Shown here one piece after another: positions 23,754 through 34,363 of a stretch of DNA of 64,000 bases. The position numbers were made by a program, and so were the translations under genes. Position 1 is the stretch's first letter, and every line of letters starts with the position of its first letter. The notes beneath the pieces were generated by a model, which was not told the DNA's origin, did no database searches, and saw only the letters and a program-made list of their open reading frames with translations. The stretch comes from Sparassis latifolia (taxonomy: Eukaryota > Basidiomycota > Agaricomycetes > Polyporales > Sparassidaceae): contig JAENRS010000020.1 in NCBI GenBank assembly GCA_018466975.1, positions 159,904 through 223,903 on the forward strand. The letters run 5' to 3'.

Positions 23754-25005
23754 GTCCGATGCATTCACAGCTTTCCCATCGAGCTTCACAGCGCTCGGGT
23801 TCGGGGAGAAGCGGACGCTTGCGACGTCGACGCCCGTGGGGTAGCCAAAGGTCCCGATGACGGCGAGCGTAGTGTTAGGTCATATACATCTCCGTCGCGT
23901 TCAGGGGGTTGACCGAGACGCCGTCTTCCATATATAGCGAGCCAGAGGTCTTGCCGTCCGTCCCCGGCGCGACATGAGCTGAAGTCTTGCTCCCTCAGCG
24001 CAGCCGTAGTCATCGCACCCTGCGCGCAGAGCGGGAGCACCGCGCCCCCACCGATGTGCACGGGTGATGGACGTGAGGTTCACGTCCGAAAGCACGGTCT
24101 AGCTGCCGTTGCCCTGCAGCGGCGCTCCAGTGAGGAAGTCGTAGAAGGTGTCGTTCAGGAAGTAAGCCTCTACGGAGATGGCGTTTCTTCCGTGACGGAA
24201 GAGACGAGAATAGAGTGGCCGAAGAAGAATTGGGGGTCCAGCAAGAACGTCTCGGGATCCTCCAGGTAGTTACACCATAGGGCATCGAGGATCGGCGTGC
24301 CATCGAGATGGGCGGTGTGGAAAGCCGTATAGAAGTAGTCCATGAGTCGACACCTAGCGGAGGTGAGTACTTCGTTCTACCGCGATGATACTGCAACAGT
24401 CTACCTCATATCCAACGCATTCCTTGCTGCCTGGGCGACAACGGGCCAACGATAGAACTCTTGAAAGATGGTCCCAATGGGTTTTCGCTAGCAGCTCCAC
24501 AGTCAGAGCTTGTTATCTCGCAATGAGACAACGCTGCTTACGTTGCGCATGAATGGGTAAACGCACCGAGCTTAGCCCATCTTGCGCACACCGGCTCAAT
24601 CGTGTTGTCGCCCCAACCATCGTGTTTAACGCCAGTATACTGGGTCTTCCTGGTCTCTCAAGACTTACCGTAGCTGCAAATATCAGCACCAGCCATGGGC
24701 GCATGGAATATATTCGCCATTTTCAAGATCCCTGCAATTGAGTTGGGATTCTTAGTGCGCCAATCCAGGTTATCTCCAAGCCATTTCTGGATTCAGCTGC
24801 CCGCGCCCGCGAACGTCTACTGGGCAACTACAAGAGTGCGCAAACCAGGGCGGCGGGACTGCATGGCGTAGTAGGCGACGTTGGACATCACGGTGCCACA
24901 CATGTTATCTGCTAGTAAGTGAGCACCCATCGTACATAATTGGACACGGACATCTCAGCTTATGAGGCTATTCGATGGCACTCCGTTTGTCGGCCCGATG
25001 GGCTA
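23754..25005 (-). pseudogene. Truncated, broken GH31 alpha-glucosidase, copy A
   Basis: Homologous to the C-terminal third of the intact GH31 gene at 30027-33418 (copy B), covering the part from EYDT and NLFGTM onward. Lesions against copy B: the Trp codon in GSWTV reads TAG on the minus strand (near 24099); an extra base shifts the frame near 24064 in the VHIRGGAV region; another frame change follows EQDF near 23980; and the last ~25 codons are replaced. The N-terminal two thirds, including the nucleophile motif WIDMNE, are absent. No functional enzyme can be made. Confidence 0.85.
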
Positions 25006-26363
25006 TAGTTAGCTCTTCGAGTCTCTGGTCCTCGGGCGTGTGGCCCACTGTGACGCGATCACGTGACCTGAAATTACACGGCCAACGGCGGCACAGTGCA
25101 GTAAATAATGGACATCAGCGCTGAGGAGGAAGTCATAGTACTAACCTGATAGTCAATCATGACGGCTGCAGACAGCATCTGCTCTTCCACACTAATACCA
25201 GCACGGAGTGTACAGTATATGTGTACCAAACATGAAGGTCGGAAACGGATTGAGCATTTGCGCATGTTAAAAGAGTGATTTGACCAGCGACATTCAAACG
25301 ACTGTAATTTCGAGGAATTTTGACCAGGGAATGGAGCCTCTTGAGCCCAAGGATATCGATGTGAAGTGACAAATCGAACGAAGAACAATAACCCTTGCAA
25401 TGCCACGCACCCATCAATCCTGTGAGTAGAAGACTTCACCGTGTGTCCATGTGCATCCTGTAATTCGTGAACGATGGTCTGCAAGCAGAGAGCGCGGTAG
25501 AGAAGAAGGGACAAATCCGCCATCACCCAGCTGCGCTCCACATGCTCGGAGTCAACACGAGGACTGACACAGAAAGAAGGGGTCTTATTGACGACAGGCC
25601 AGCTCCTGAAAATCGGGCATGTACTCCACTGGAGTATATGCCCGAATTGCAGGAGCTGGCACAGCGTCGTGCATAATTTGATCCACGTCGAGATGACCCT
25701 GAAGCTGAGGATCAGATTTTGAAAGGAAGCAAGAAGAAGGGACAGTCTGCGCACCGGTTCACGAGGTATATACAACTTTAGATCGAACGGCGAGCAGGTA
25801 CCCTCCTCGAGCAACTTCAAAATGACGGGCATCGGTAGTAGCAAGACACACGAGGCCGAATATGTGGCTGACTCGGGTTCAACCCAATTTGACGAATAAC
25901 TCGACAAAGCTACCACAATGGATTGACCGAATCCGGTGTTTCCTTTGAGTGGGCGAATATTTACGACCGCAGCCGTTGCCAGTGCCCAGAAGAATTTATA
26001 CCTGAGCCACAATACTTTTCTCAGTTAAATACTGCTGCGTCACGCAAGCGCGGTGTGTCACGTCCAGTCACCGTTGCACGTGCTCATCCCAACTCGGACA
26101 GCCTCTTCAACTTGTACTTGTCCTCTTCACTCCCCGCCTCAAACCTCGAGTTTGTTCGTGTTTTTCCTGGTTTAATCTACGCAGTAGGCCTTTCCATTGC
26201 GGCATCTTTCAGCCGAGACCATGCTGACCGCTCGGCCATCCAACAACAGTTCATTGTTCCCGTGTGGCCACGCAGAGTTAAAAGAATCGCGCTCTCACTT
26301 CACGAGGTAAGCATCATAACTTGCTACTACTCTCTACAAAGTCTTACGTTCTATCTCTCTACA
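25006..26363. other. Spacer between the tandem copies, no intact gene
   Basis: Not part of the duplication. A 312-codon open frame on the minus strand (25074-26012) has no recognisable domain. The plus strand has a short stretch (TPLEYMPELQELAQRR near 25610-25675) that could be a decayed retroelement or hypothetical gene. Evidence is too weak for a gene call. Confidence 0.4.
25599..25659. repeat. 61-bp near-perfect palindrome
   Basis: The left arm 25599-25628 (CCAGCTCCTG to GTACTCCA) and right arm 25630-25659 (TGGAGTAT to CAGGAGCTGG) are reverse complements with about 26-27 of 30 matches and a one-base centre. It lies in the spacer between the duplicated blocks. Confidence 0.65.
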
Positions 26364-29196
26364 ATGTCTTATCGATCTCCAGCGACTGCCCCTTCTTTCA
26401 CAAGCTCCCCAGCTAAAACCAAACGCGCTGTTGATTACGTGACAGGATTTCAACCCGTCGACGGAAAACGTGTCCAGCTTCGTCAAGAAATGGGTGGCAA
26501 ATTTATGCAAATAGCTCCTGCCAAGTTTCTCGACACCTTCGTTCCAAGGCCTGACCCGGCAAGGGCTCAGCCGAAGGCGGTGAATTTCAGCAGCGCCTTC
26601 GAAGGAATGCCCGCGAACGACGTCCCTGAGATGCAATGTTACGATGCAATGGTATGTATCGACACAAATCTACGATGTTCTGGAGATTCATGACCATTTC
26701 TCTCAGGTGAATTGCGTCAATTGTGCAAGTCTCTGTCCAGGATATAGGCTGATGCGTGTCGATACCAAGGCAGACCTGGACGACAACTGCCGGAATAAGG
26801 TGGATGCCGCACTCTTTGACGTGCATGCGCCTGTCTATGACGGAAGGCCTCACTGGGCACTGCAGCGTCTCTCTTTTGAGTTCAAACGGCATAGCACCCA
26901 CGACGATCCCTTCGAGGACGACGGACCCGAGGAGGATGAAGAGGACGTCTCCGGTGCTACTGAGTCCAAAACTAGTCGACGCAGAAAAAACCGAGGGCAA
27001 ATCATCTCGTACGCTGCGATGATGTTTGCTCGTCAACAGCGTTGCTTTGTGTTCACCGTTCTTCTACTTGGCGATTGCGCTCGTATCTTTCGCTGGGATC
27101 GTGCAGGTGCTATTGTGACGCACCGATTCAACTACAAGAACACAGATCATCTCACTGAATTCCTCTGGCGATTCTCCCACTTAAGGGATGAGCAACAAGG
27201 TTACGACCTCTCCGCAGAACTCGTCGAACCTGGCTCGACAGACTACAAGCTCATGAACGACATGGCACATAAGAAGCTACCTATCAATGACTATGCGAGG
27301 CAATCTTTCGAGAAGTCCATCGTCGATCCTAGTTGGGCTCGATGGAAGCTGCGCATTGTGCCAGGCATGGAACTCACCAACGTCAATGCCGGGAACGAGG
27401 ACGATGTGCGATATTTTCTGGTGGGAAAACCTCACTTCAAGGCGTTCGGAATGGCAGGTCGTGGTACACGCGGCTACGTTGCGATCGACTGCAAGGAGAA
27501 GACGTTTGTATTTCTCAAAGACGCATGGCGCGTGAATCTTCCTGGCATAGAACAGGAGGGTAATGTCCTCAATCGTTTGAACAAAGTGGAAGTCACAAAC
27601 ATTCCGACCCTAGTATGTCACGGAGACGTTCCGGAGCAAGCCACAGTGACTCAGTCATACTGGATCCCCTCACAAGATGGTGAGATGAATCCAATCAAGG
27701 GGCATATCCATTACCGCCTGGTTGTGGAGGAGGTGTGTCGTCCGCTTTCCGATTTTCGGGACGGTCAAGAGCTGGTGAAGGTTTTCGTCGACTGCATCGA
27801 TGGCGAGTCCTAATTCATAATGCAGTTGGCTTCATCCACTGACGCACTGTCTACACAGCGCACGAAGAAGCAATGAAATCGGCCGGAATTATCCATCGTG
27901 ACTTAAGCTTCGGCAACGTGCTCATCTACGAACGCGGAGTTCTACAAGATATCAGTGGAGTGAAAAAGAAAAAGATTGTACGTTGTGGGATGCTCTGTGA
28001 TTGGGAGCTTTCAAAGCCGATGCATGAAGACAGCGAGAGACAGCCTGACCGCACAGTACGTTCCCTGGAATATTCTTCACAGCTGTAACTTATCTCTTCT
28101 AACCTCGCAGGGCACTTGGCAGTTCATGTCTACGCTCACTCTAGACTATCCGGACAAGACCGTGGATGTCCCAGATGAGTTGGAATCATTCTTCCACGTC
28201 TTCCTGTTCACCGCCTTGCGCTATACCAAAAGCAATCTGGACAGAGCTGTTGGGCGCTTCATGACAGCGTACTTTGACGCGGTAGGCTCTGAGGATTGTC
28301 ATCACTACATGTGTGGAGAGAAGAAACGACAATGCATGGAGCGTGGCAAACTCACATACGGCCACAACGTCGTCGTCTTTCAGCGCAATGATGGCTCGCT
28401 TGATCACCCATTCAATCTCATTATCGAGACGATCATGCCATGGTTCGCAGCTCACCACCACGTCACTCTACACGACCTGAAGCAAATCGGGCCCCCACCT
28501 CCCATTCCGCGACTACCTCTGGACAACCTGCCAGGGACAGAAGGGGCGAAGGGGAACAGTAGTGATTCCTCTGAGGAGGTCGCCAGCGTTGAAGATCTGC
28601 CAGACGAATTCTTCACCAAAGTGTCGGAGACGAAAATACGGAAAATGGAAGCTCTGGAGTTGGAGGTGCAGAACGAAGCATCCGCCTCTGTCGTCCTCCA
28701 AGTCAATAGCCCAGACCCAATGATTGAATCCTTGAGGCCAATTGCTGTCAATGTGCATACCCACGAGAAGATGTCCAAGTACTTGGCAAAATTGTATATC
28801 CGCAAGGAACTGTGGGCACACACGGAGAGGGCTGAGGACCAAGTCCCCCGCGACTATAGCTACGCTAGGTTTCAACACCAAGATCCTGTCCTCATCGCAC
28901 CTACACGCCGGCCCACCAGTAAGCGCCCCCATGACGACGAGGATTCAGGACCGTCTTCAATTTCCAGCAAGCGCCCCAGAACATCCGAGTTCGCGATCCC
29001 TCCCCCACCACATTTCTACCGCAAACGAAGTCCCTATACCTGCGACTCTCCGCGATACGGCGATGACGTTCCTACCGCTTTTCAGGGCATCGCTTCGCTA
29101 GACGGGGTCCAATCCAAAAACGTCGACGTTGACATGGATGCTCGAGGCGGGCAACCTTCGTGTCCGAGTCTTAGATTTTCAACTACCCCATATTGA
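26364..29196 (+). CDS. FunK1 fungal-type protein kinase, copy B
   Basis: Exons 26364-26651, 26707-27802, 27859-28055 and 28111-29196 give 888 residues in frame, the full-length member of the tandem pair. The extra N-terminus starts MSYRSPATAPSFTSSP. The N-lobe contains RQQRCFVFTVLLLGDCARIF, the catalytic loop GIIHRDLSFGNVLI has its Asp near 476, and LCDWELSKPM is the DFG equivalent. The C-terminal tail has KRPHDDEDSGPSS and SKRPRTSE, likely nuclear. As in copy A, intron 2 (27803-27858) begins GCGAGT and is a GC-AG intron; no GT donor keeps the frame into AHEEAMKSAGIIHRD. Protein identity to copy A is high (clearly above 80% by eye). It is convergent with the GH31 gene. Biological role of FunK1 proteins is unknown. 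Confidence 0.88.
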
Positions 29197-31385
29197 AGAC
29201 GGTGCTGGTCTCGCCTTAGCAGCAGAGAGCTCTATTTTGACCTCTCCAGCTTGTGCGCCCGTTGTGAGAGTGCGACAGTACGATGGTAGGGTCAGCTGTT
29301 TATGTGTGATGTGTTTTTTTTTCCTCGGGCAGAACTCTCATTTTGATGTTGGATTGGTATATCTATATGGTATTTATGGTATTTATTTGTCGCAGTCTTG
29401 TATCTCTTCCTCAATGATACCTTTGCTTTTCGTATTCATATCGCCATCGTCATCTGGTATTGAACATTGTTGTGTGCATGGTCAGTTCCCCTCGCCTCGA
29501 CTGCGCTAGGACTCGCAGAGGGGAATCTAGGGTCAAACTCTGGTGCTGCGGGCTTCGCATGCCCGACCTTCGTACTGAGATAGCTATATAAGCGTTCAAA
29601 ACTGCCAGCGTTAAACGTTAACTTCAAGCAGCAGCCATCGGCCACTTTTCCGAGGTGGTTGGTAGCGAGATTCCAGCTTAGATCGACGCGATCTCTCGAT
29701 CTCCACAAAACGGCGGAAGTACTTTCCTGACCCCTCTTCCGGCTACTGGTGCAGCGTCTGGTAGTCTCGCCGATGCGTTGTATAGCGTGTAGTAGCCTCT
29801 GTGTCTTCAAGACAATCTCGAGTCGACTATCAAGCTGCATCTGCGGCGTCACAATTCGTTCACCTACTTTCGACGTCGACCGTGACTCCGAATCGGGTTT
29901 CGGCACCAAATCCTGTGGATCCAACATTCCGCCACCACTCCGTCAATCGACGTGCATCCAACGTCCCACGAGTTCACAACAATTAACATTATTAACTTTA
30001 AGTCCGACCTTACAGTACAAAAACACTCAAACTATCTGCAGAGTGAAGTTCTGATCGAACGGAGCGCCGATGGCAACGTCCAAGACCTGGCTGCTCGCAT
30101 TATACACGATGTCCGATGCATTCACAGCTTTCCCATCGAAGTTCACAACACTCGGGGCTCGCGAAGTCCCCAAGAAGCGAACGCTCGCGACGTCAACGCC
30201 CGTGGGGTACCCAAAGGTTCCGGTGACAGCGAGCGTACCATTCGTATAGGTCATATACACCTCAGTCGCGTTCAGGGGGTTGACCGAGATGCCATCGTCC
30301 ATATATAGCGAGCCGGAGGCATTGCCGTCCGTCCCCGGCGCAACTACGAGCTGGAAGTCTTGTTCCCTCAGCGCAGCCGTAGTCATCGCACCCTGTGCGC
30401 GGAGCGGGAGCACCGCGCCGCCACGGATGTGGACAGGGATGGACGTGAGGTTCACGTCCGAAAGCACGGTCCAGCTGCCGTTGCCGTGCAACGGCGCTCC
30501 AGTGAGGAAGTCGTAGAAGGTGTCGTTCGGGAAGTAGGCCTCCACAGACGTGGCATTCTCCTCCGTGACAGGAGAGACGAGGATAGAGCCGCCGAAGAAG
30601 AATTGGAGGTCAATCGAGAACGTCTCGGGATCTTCCGGGTAGATGTACCACAGGGCATTGAGAACGGGCGAGCCATCGAGGTGGGCGGTGTGGAAAGCGG
30701 TGTAGAAGTAGTCCACGAGTCGGTATCTAGGCAAAGGTGAGTACTTCGTGCTACTGCAGTGGTACTACAAATGCATACCTCATATCCAATGCGTTCCTTG
30801 CTGCCTGCGCAACGACAGGCCAACGATAGAACTCTTGACCGATGGTCCCAATAGTATTATGCTAATGACTCCAGAGTCAGACCTGACACTGTGCCCGAAC
30901 GACATTACTTACGTTGCGCATGAACGGGTAGAAGGCGCCGAGCATAGCCCATCTTGCGCACAGCGGCTCGGTCGTGTTATCACCTGAACGATCGCGCCAA
31001 GAGTCACTACACTAACTCCACCTGGTCTCTCAAGACTCACCGTAGCCGCAAATGTCGGCACCAGCCATGGGCACATGGAATATGCCCGCCATGTTCAAGA
31101 TCCCTGCGATCGAGTTGCGATAGTACGGCCAATCGCTGAGGTTGTCTCCAAGCCATTTCTGGACTCGGCTCCCCGCGCCCGCGAACGTCGACCGCGTAAC
31201 TACAAGAGTGCGCAACCCCGGGCGGCGGGAGAGCATGGCGTAGTGGGTGACGTTGGACATCATGGTGCCGAACAAATTATCTACGACAAATGAGTATACA
31301 TGGTACGTAATTGGATCCGCCAAACTCACGAGTGTCGTACTCTACGAGGCCGTTCGAGTGCACCGCGTTTGTCTGTCAGACGCGC
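26481..31385. repeat. Tandem segmental duplication, copy B
   Basis: Partner of 20318-25005 in direct orientation. Here the glucosidase continues past the duplication border to its signal peptide at 33418, so copy B looks like the source and copy A the truncated product; the reverse would need loss of the 5' part in A. Confidence 0.85.
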
Positions 31386-33418
31386 GAGTCAACTCTTCTC
31401 TCAGGTCTATCCAGATTACCCCACTTACGTATGATGTCCGGTTTGATAGCACCCCCGCAGCGTTGTCGATGGCGTACGGCGGGTTCAGGACGTTGTACCC
31501 ACTTGTGTCGGCCCTCTTCCGTATCGGATAGGTTTCATTGCCGAAGATCGGAGTGTTCGGGTCCGGGGGCACTGTCGTCCGTGCAGGAGGAAGGCCCTGA
31601 GCCTCAGCTTGAGCAAAGGGGTCGTCACACGGGTAAATGCAGAACTACGATTAGACAAGAAACGAGCGCTACGTCAGATATCCAACAGTGAAGGAAACAG
31701 CGAGCGACGAACACTAGACGGCTCGTTCATGTCGATCCAGGCGCCATCGATGTCGAGACCAGTCGTAGCATTGTAGAAGGTACTAAATTCGTATGACCAG
31801 AAGCTGGACTACCACGTGAGCGCGAGTACGATGATACAGAAGGCGCTGCATACTCTTGTGCAGCGGGGTTGAACCAGTCTGAAGCGATAGTCAGTTGTCT
31901 ATCATGCCGAAGTGAAAGTTTCGACAAGTACCAGGGAAGACAGTAACACCTGAGAGAGGAGATCGGCGTTCAGTTGACTTTTGCCCTTTGTGAATATACC
32001 ACGCCATACGTACCAGGCCATACGACTCCTAAGAAGTCGCTGCCATTCGCCGCCTTGAGCCAGACGTTGGCTTCTGTTCCACGATCATACGCATCGTATC
32101 CTTCCCCGGGGAGATATGCAACAGCCGGGTCAGTCATCATGACTGGGATGCGCATTAGTTAGATGTATAAGTTTCAGAAAGCGATCGGTCACCCACGCAC
32201 CGTAATGCTGGTCATGATCGTGGAGATAGTTGATGATTTGCTGCATCCGTGGAAGCGGGAAGTAATCTGGGTCGAGCGTGAAGACCCGACGCTCGTACAT
32301 GTAATCTGAAGAGCGCAGCTGGTCAAAACTTGACTGGGAACACAGGACACGGTATACCGATGTCGGTCCACATAGTCTCAAGAGGTATGTTGGCAGCAGA
32401 GTAGTTCGAGATGACCCCAGCCACGTCCACGAAGTCTAAGGATCGGATTTGAAGACACGATTCTCCAGTACATAGCACCACTGCGTACCCGTGTAACCGT
32501 ACCGACATTGGTGCAGACCGAAGGACCAATACGGTACCTCAGCAGGCGTGCCGACGACTTCCGCATACTGCCTCACAACCTCAGTCGGATCGGTCTCGCT
32601 GCCTGCGAGGAAGTAAAAGTCGAGGATCCCGCCGATGACGTCATACTCCAGCGTCGTCCCCGCGTCCTCCGTGGTATTGATCTTGATATCCATGCCGTTC
32701 GAGTTCACGAGGAAGACGCCATGGGTGCCCGTTAGACGGTGCTCGAAGTAAACCGGGTGGTTCCCGTACAGATTCGTTCCGTTGGGCACGCCGTATGCAT
32801 CGCGCGACCACAGCGTGCGAGTTAGGTCGACCGTAGGGAGACGGAAGTCTTCGGTGTGTTCGCCTAGACCGTAGATGTTCGCGTCCGCCGGTAAGGCTGT
32901 CTTCACGCGGAGGTATTGAGGCTCATAGATGATTGGGTGTGAAGCGGTTGAGAAGAGGACTTCCTGCGTGCTTGTGCGATATATGGAGAAATGGAAGGGC
33001 GAAACTGTGTAGTTGAACGCTATTGCGGCTGCTTCGGGAGAGGTGGATGTGTTCGCCTGAGGACGAGGAAGTACCGATTCTGGGACTTCATAACGCGGGT
33101 TGGACGGATCAGTGATCCTGACGTGAATGCGTGTCTCTGCAGTACACTTGTTCGCAGACTGATTAAGGACAGATACACCCTCCACCACTCACCGGTCTCG
33201 TACGTCACCTCCAGTTGGAGTTTCTCAATGTCTGGGCCGTACACATTACATGGCGGTCCCGCCAAAACCAGATCCGCAGTGAGTGTGGGTCCTTGAGTTT
33301 GCACATTCGTAGCATTATACCCGGGACACGCGTCCAACGGCTCAGTAGAGTTCCAAGCGTGTGCGACTGCAGCGCACGTAACAAGTAATACAGGCAGCAG
33401 CGGAGAAAGAGGCTTCAT
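30027..33418 (-). CDS. GH31 alpha-glucosidase, secreted
   Basis: A complete glycoside hydrolase family 31 enzyme with about a dozen small introns. The signal peptide is [22 protein letters not shown]-terminal exons: 33193-33418, 32489-33136, 32358-32435, 32201-32305, 32014-32142, an 18-nt exon 31932-31949, and 31854-31878. Domain signatures in order: [40 protein letters not shown], the nucleophile in [10 protein letters not shown] (near 31740), then [18 protein letters not shown] with the acid/base Asp, and GADICGYG. The C-terminal beta domain includes SWTVLSDV and [11 protein letters not shown], ending FTLQIV. Many N-x-S/T sites fit an extracellular glycoprotein. The enzyme releases glucose from alpha-1,4 and related linkages at non-reducing ends; exact preference cannot be read. 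Its last third was duplicated into the broken copy at 23754-25005. Confidence 0.9.
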
Positions 33419-34363
33419 TGCTTGCAAAGGGTGGTAGATTGGACGAGCTGCCGTGGAATGCCCACGCATCCCTCGCCGCATTTATTTGTGGACGCAGTAT
33501 GGAACGTTCATCGAGATGTTAGTCAGTTGACCGCTCTCTGCGCCCATGTGACCGCAGTGCATACGCTGCATTCTCAATTAAGACCAAGCACCTCTATCGA
33601 GAACCCGAAGGGTGAACGTTGATGAACCCACGCATATTTTCCCGGCCGAGGTGTGCGTCTCGATGAGTCTCCTGGGGCGATGCTGCTACTCCAGAGTGTG
33701 TTCCACTGTGTGTCAGCGTAACAAGCGTTGCAAAACATCATGACCAAGACAGTCCGCGTTGTAAGACACAAAGGCAAAGCAAATGCTTCGTCAGTAGAGA
33801 GAGTTGGGCGAGATTTGAGGTGGACAAGACTGGAAATATATTGAGCGCGTGCTCTGGCCAGGTCCGGAAGACATCGAAGAAGCCGGTCCGAGGTGGTACA
33901 TCTGACGTCCCCCTCAGTTCTGCAGGTAATGTGAATGACAGACACAGCATTCTGTAGTCCAGGTTCCTTGTGTTGGGTGCCAAAGAGTCAAATTCGGCGT
34001 GCAAGACCCAGTAGCCCGTCAGCCAAATCCTAGTGAGACGCTGGTAGAGCCGTCAGACATTCCAAAACCCAAATGGTGGTATAAGAAATACAGCATCCAA
34101 CACGGTTGTCAAGGGGCGGCAGGACTGATGATGTTAGAACCAGAAGTGTGTTGCAGTCTGATTCATGAGTGAAGCAGAACAAATTGCGGGAGAGTCGCAG
34201 ACCGTGACGCTGCAGTGGTAACCCGTGTGACACGTGTGACGTCACAAAGGAGCACGTGCCGGATCGCGTTGAAACGTTGAATGCACTTTTCGATTCTCCG
34301 TCTCTATCCAAACGCCAGAACCGCAAACTCACTCGTCGTATTCAACGCGAACCACATGCCAGA
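33419..34363. other. Divergent promoter region between GH31 and the coiled-coil gene
   Basis: 945 bp between two divergent starts. Open frames inside are short and unlike known proteins. The only clear signals are the E-box and CRE-like sites at 34231-34258. Confidence 0.5.
34231..34258. promoter_or_regulatory. CACGTG - TGACGTCA - CACGTG cluster
   Basis: Two perfect E-boxes (34231-34236, 34253-34258) flank a perfect CRE palindrome TGACGTCA (34237-34244), 106-133 bp upstream of the ATG at 34364. Such sites bind bHLH and bZIP factors; use here is inferred from sequence and position only. Confidence 0.5.

Larger units (their letters stand above)
20318..25005. repeat. Tandem segmental duplication, copy A (FunK1 plus 3' part of GH31)
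   Basis: Direct repeat of 26481-31385 at an offset of about 6.2 kb, with homology running through FunK1, the spacer and the C-terminal third of the glucosidase. The spacer has indels: about 230 bp just downstream of the glucosidase stop in copy B is shortened here. Homology ends inside the glucosidase gene near 25005. Confidence 0.85.

Noticed and set aside
25074..26012. 312-codon minus-strand ORF in the duplication spacer
   Set aside because: No domain, odd composition, and overlaps a palindrome. Could be antisense to a decayed element; kept as unassigned.
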